A DNA stretch of 64,000 nucleotides, from positions 9,294,150-9,358,149 of the forward strand of contig OZ005700.1 of the NCBI GenBank assembly GCA_963930775.1. The letters run 5' to 3'. Made by a program: the position numbers and the translations under genes. The DNA is from Cliona cf. orientalis (taxonomy: Eukaryota > Porifera > Demospongiae > Clionaida > Clionaidae). Shown here one piece after another: positions 62,653 to 64,000 of this stretch. Positions within the stretch are counted from its first letter, which is position 1. Each line of letters opens with the position of its first letter. The notes under the pieces are model-generated. The model saw nothing but the letters and a program-made list of their open reading frames with translations, did no database searches and had not been told where the DNA came from.

Positions 62653-64000
62653 CTGGGTTTGGGTTTGGGTTCGGTTCGGGTTTGGGTTCGGGTTTGGGTT
62701 CGGGTTTGGGTTGGGGTTCGGGTTCGGTTCGGGTTCGGTTCGGGTTTGGGTTTGGGTTTTGGTTCGGGTTTGGTTCGGGTTCGGGTTCGGGTTCGGTTTG
62801 GGTTCGGTTTGGGTTCGGGTTTGGGTTCGGGTTTGGGTTCGGGTTCGGGTTTGGGTTTGGGTTTGGGTTTGGGTTCGGTTTGGGTTTGGGTTCGGTTTGG
62901 GTTTGGGTTTGGGTTTGGGTTTGGGTTTGGGTTTGGGTTTGGGTTCGGGTTTGGGTTTGGGTTCGGTTTGGGTTTGGGTTTGGGTTCGGGTTTGGGTTCG
63001 GTTTGGGTTTGGTTCGGGTTCGGTTTGGGTTTGGGTTTGGGTTTGGGTTTGGGTTTGGGTTTGGGTTTGGGTTTGGGTTTGGGTTTGGGTTTGGGTTTGG
63101 GTTTGGGTTTGGGTTTGGGTTTGGGTTTGGGTTTGGGTTTGGGTTTGGGTTTGGGTTTGGGTTTGGGTTTGGGTTTGGGTTTGGGTTTGGGTTTGGGTTT
63201 GGGTTTGGGTTTGGGTTTGGGTTTGGGTTTGGGTTTGGGTTTGGGTTTGGGTTTGGGTTTGGGTTTGGGTTTGGGTTTGGGTTTGGGTTTGGGTTTGGGT
63301 TTGGGTTTGGGTTTGGGTTTGGGTTTGGGTTTGGGTTTGGGTTTGGGTTTGGGTTTGGGTTTGGGTTTGGGTTTGGGTTTGGGTTTGGGTTTGGGTTTGG
63401 GTTTGGGTTTGGGTTTGGGTTTGGGTTTGGGTTTGGGTTTGGGTTTGGGTTTGGGTTTGGGTTTGGGTTTGGGTTTGGGTTTGGGTTTGGGTTTGGGTTT
63501 GGGTTTGGGTTTGGGTTTGGGTTTGGGTTTGGGTTTGGGTTTGGGTTTGGGTTTGGGTTTGGGTTTGGGTTTGGGTTTGGGTTTGGGTTTGGGTTTGGGT
63601 TTGGGTTTGGGTTTGGGTTTGGGTTTGGGTTTGGGTTTGGGTTTGGGTTTGGGTTTGGGTTTGGGTTTGGGTTTGGGTTTGGGTTTGGGTTTGGGTTTGG
63701 GTTTGGGTTTGGGTTTGGGTTTGGGTTTGGGTTTGGGTTTGGGTTTGGGTTTGGGTTTGGGTTTGGGTTTGGGTTTGGGTTTGGGTTTGGGTTTGGGTTT
63801 GGGTTTGGGTTTGGGTTTGGGTTTGGGTTTGGGTTTGGGTTTGGGTTTGGGTTTGGGTTTGGGTTTGGGGTTTTGGGTTTGGGTTTGGGTTTGGGTTTGG
63901 GTTTGGGGTTTGGGTTTGGGTTTGGGTTTGGGTTTGGGTTTGGGTTTGGGTTTGGTGGGTTTGGGTTTGGGTTTGGGTTTGGGTTTGGGTTTGGGTTTGG
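62653..64000 (+). repeat. TTTGGG hexamer array, telomere-like
   Basis: About 1.35 kb to the window edge. The proximal part (62653 to about 63030) mixes TTTGGG, TTCGGG, TTCGG and an occasional TTGGGG. From about 63030 to 63865 it is a pure TTTGGG run, followed by a few length variants (GGGGTTTTGGG near 63868, TTTGGTGGG near 63953). I see no TTAGGG in it. The degenerate-inside, pure-outside layout and the G-rich strand pointing outward are what a right-hand chromosome end would show. It could instead be an internal or subtelomeric satellite, since the window edge may not be the molecule's end. Confidence 0.8.

Overview
The window is nuclear DNA from a multicellular animal. It has split genes with GT-AG introns, mostly 50-150 bp, very short gaps between genes, mitochondrial proteins with targeting peptides, and animal-type families (RIM-binding protein, non-muscle myosin light chain, SLK/STK10 kinase, dihydropteridine reductase). 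The compact genes, small introns and heavy load of small inverted-repeat elements suggest an early-branching marine invertebrate, most likely a sponge. That placement is inference; no species is claimed.

Layout. Bases 1-2646 are upstream sequence with degenerate repeats. From 2.6 to 34.2 kb lies a dense cluster of ten genes whose exons I could join in frame from start to stop: RIM-binding protein (+), MCMBP (-), MRPS9 (+), MTRF1L-type release factor (+), myosin regulatory light chain (-), RPL26 (-), SLK/STK10 kinase (+), QDPR (+), a protein of nine ubiquitin-like domains (-), ARL3 (+) and D2HGDH (-), which makes eleven with the ubiquitin-like gene. Three pairs are divergent across 82, 194 and 102 bp (MCMBP/MRPS9, RPL26/STK10, UBL protein/ARL3). 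Two further sets of exons that I do not recognise lie at 35.3-36.7 kb.

From about 36 kb to the right edge there is no convincing intact gene. The sequence is a mosaic of non-autonomous inverted-repeat elements (several with visible target duplications), a tandem segmental duplication at 38.1-40.9 kb, decayed fragments of a death-domain/IRAK-like kinase at 42.7-44.8 kb, about 30 copies of a 96-bp hairpin-forming minisatellite (48.1-51.1 kb), further tandem blocks at 57.5 and 59.2-61.3 kb, a 19-bp satellite (62.0-62.65 kb), and finally about 1.35 kb of TTTGGG repeats with degenerate TTCGGG/TTTGGG at the proximal side. The G-rich strand runs 5' to 3' toward the right edge, so this looks like the end of a chromosome arm with a non-canonical telomere-like repeat, and 36-62 kb looks like subtelomere.

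Main points of interest: the TTTGGG array, the nine-domain ubiquitin-like protein without any Gly-Gly processing site, a 120-bp near-perfect palindrome flanked by a 9-bp duplication, the hairpin minisatellite, and a RIM-binding protein with a row of six TQT/SQT dynein-light-chain-type motifs. Functionally, several genes serve mitochondria (MRPS9 and MTRF1L side by side in translation, D2HGDH in metabolism); the others are housekeeping or cytoskeletal and show no operon-like logic.
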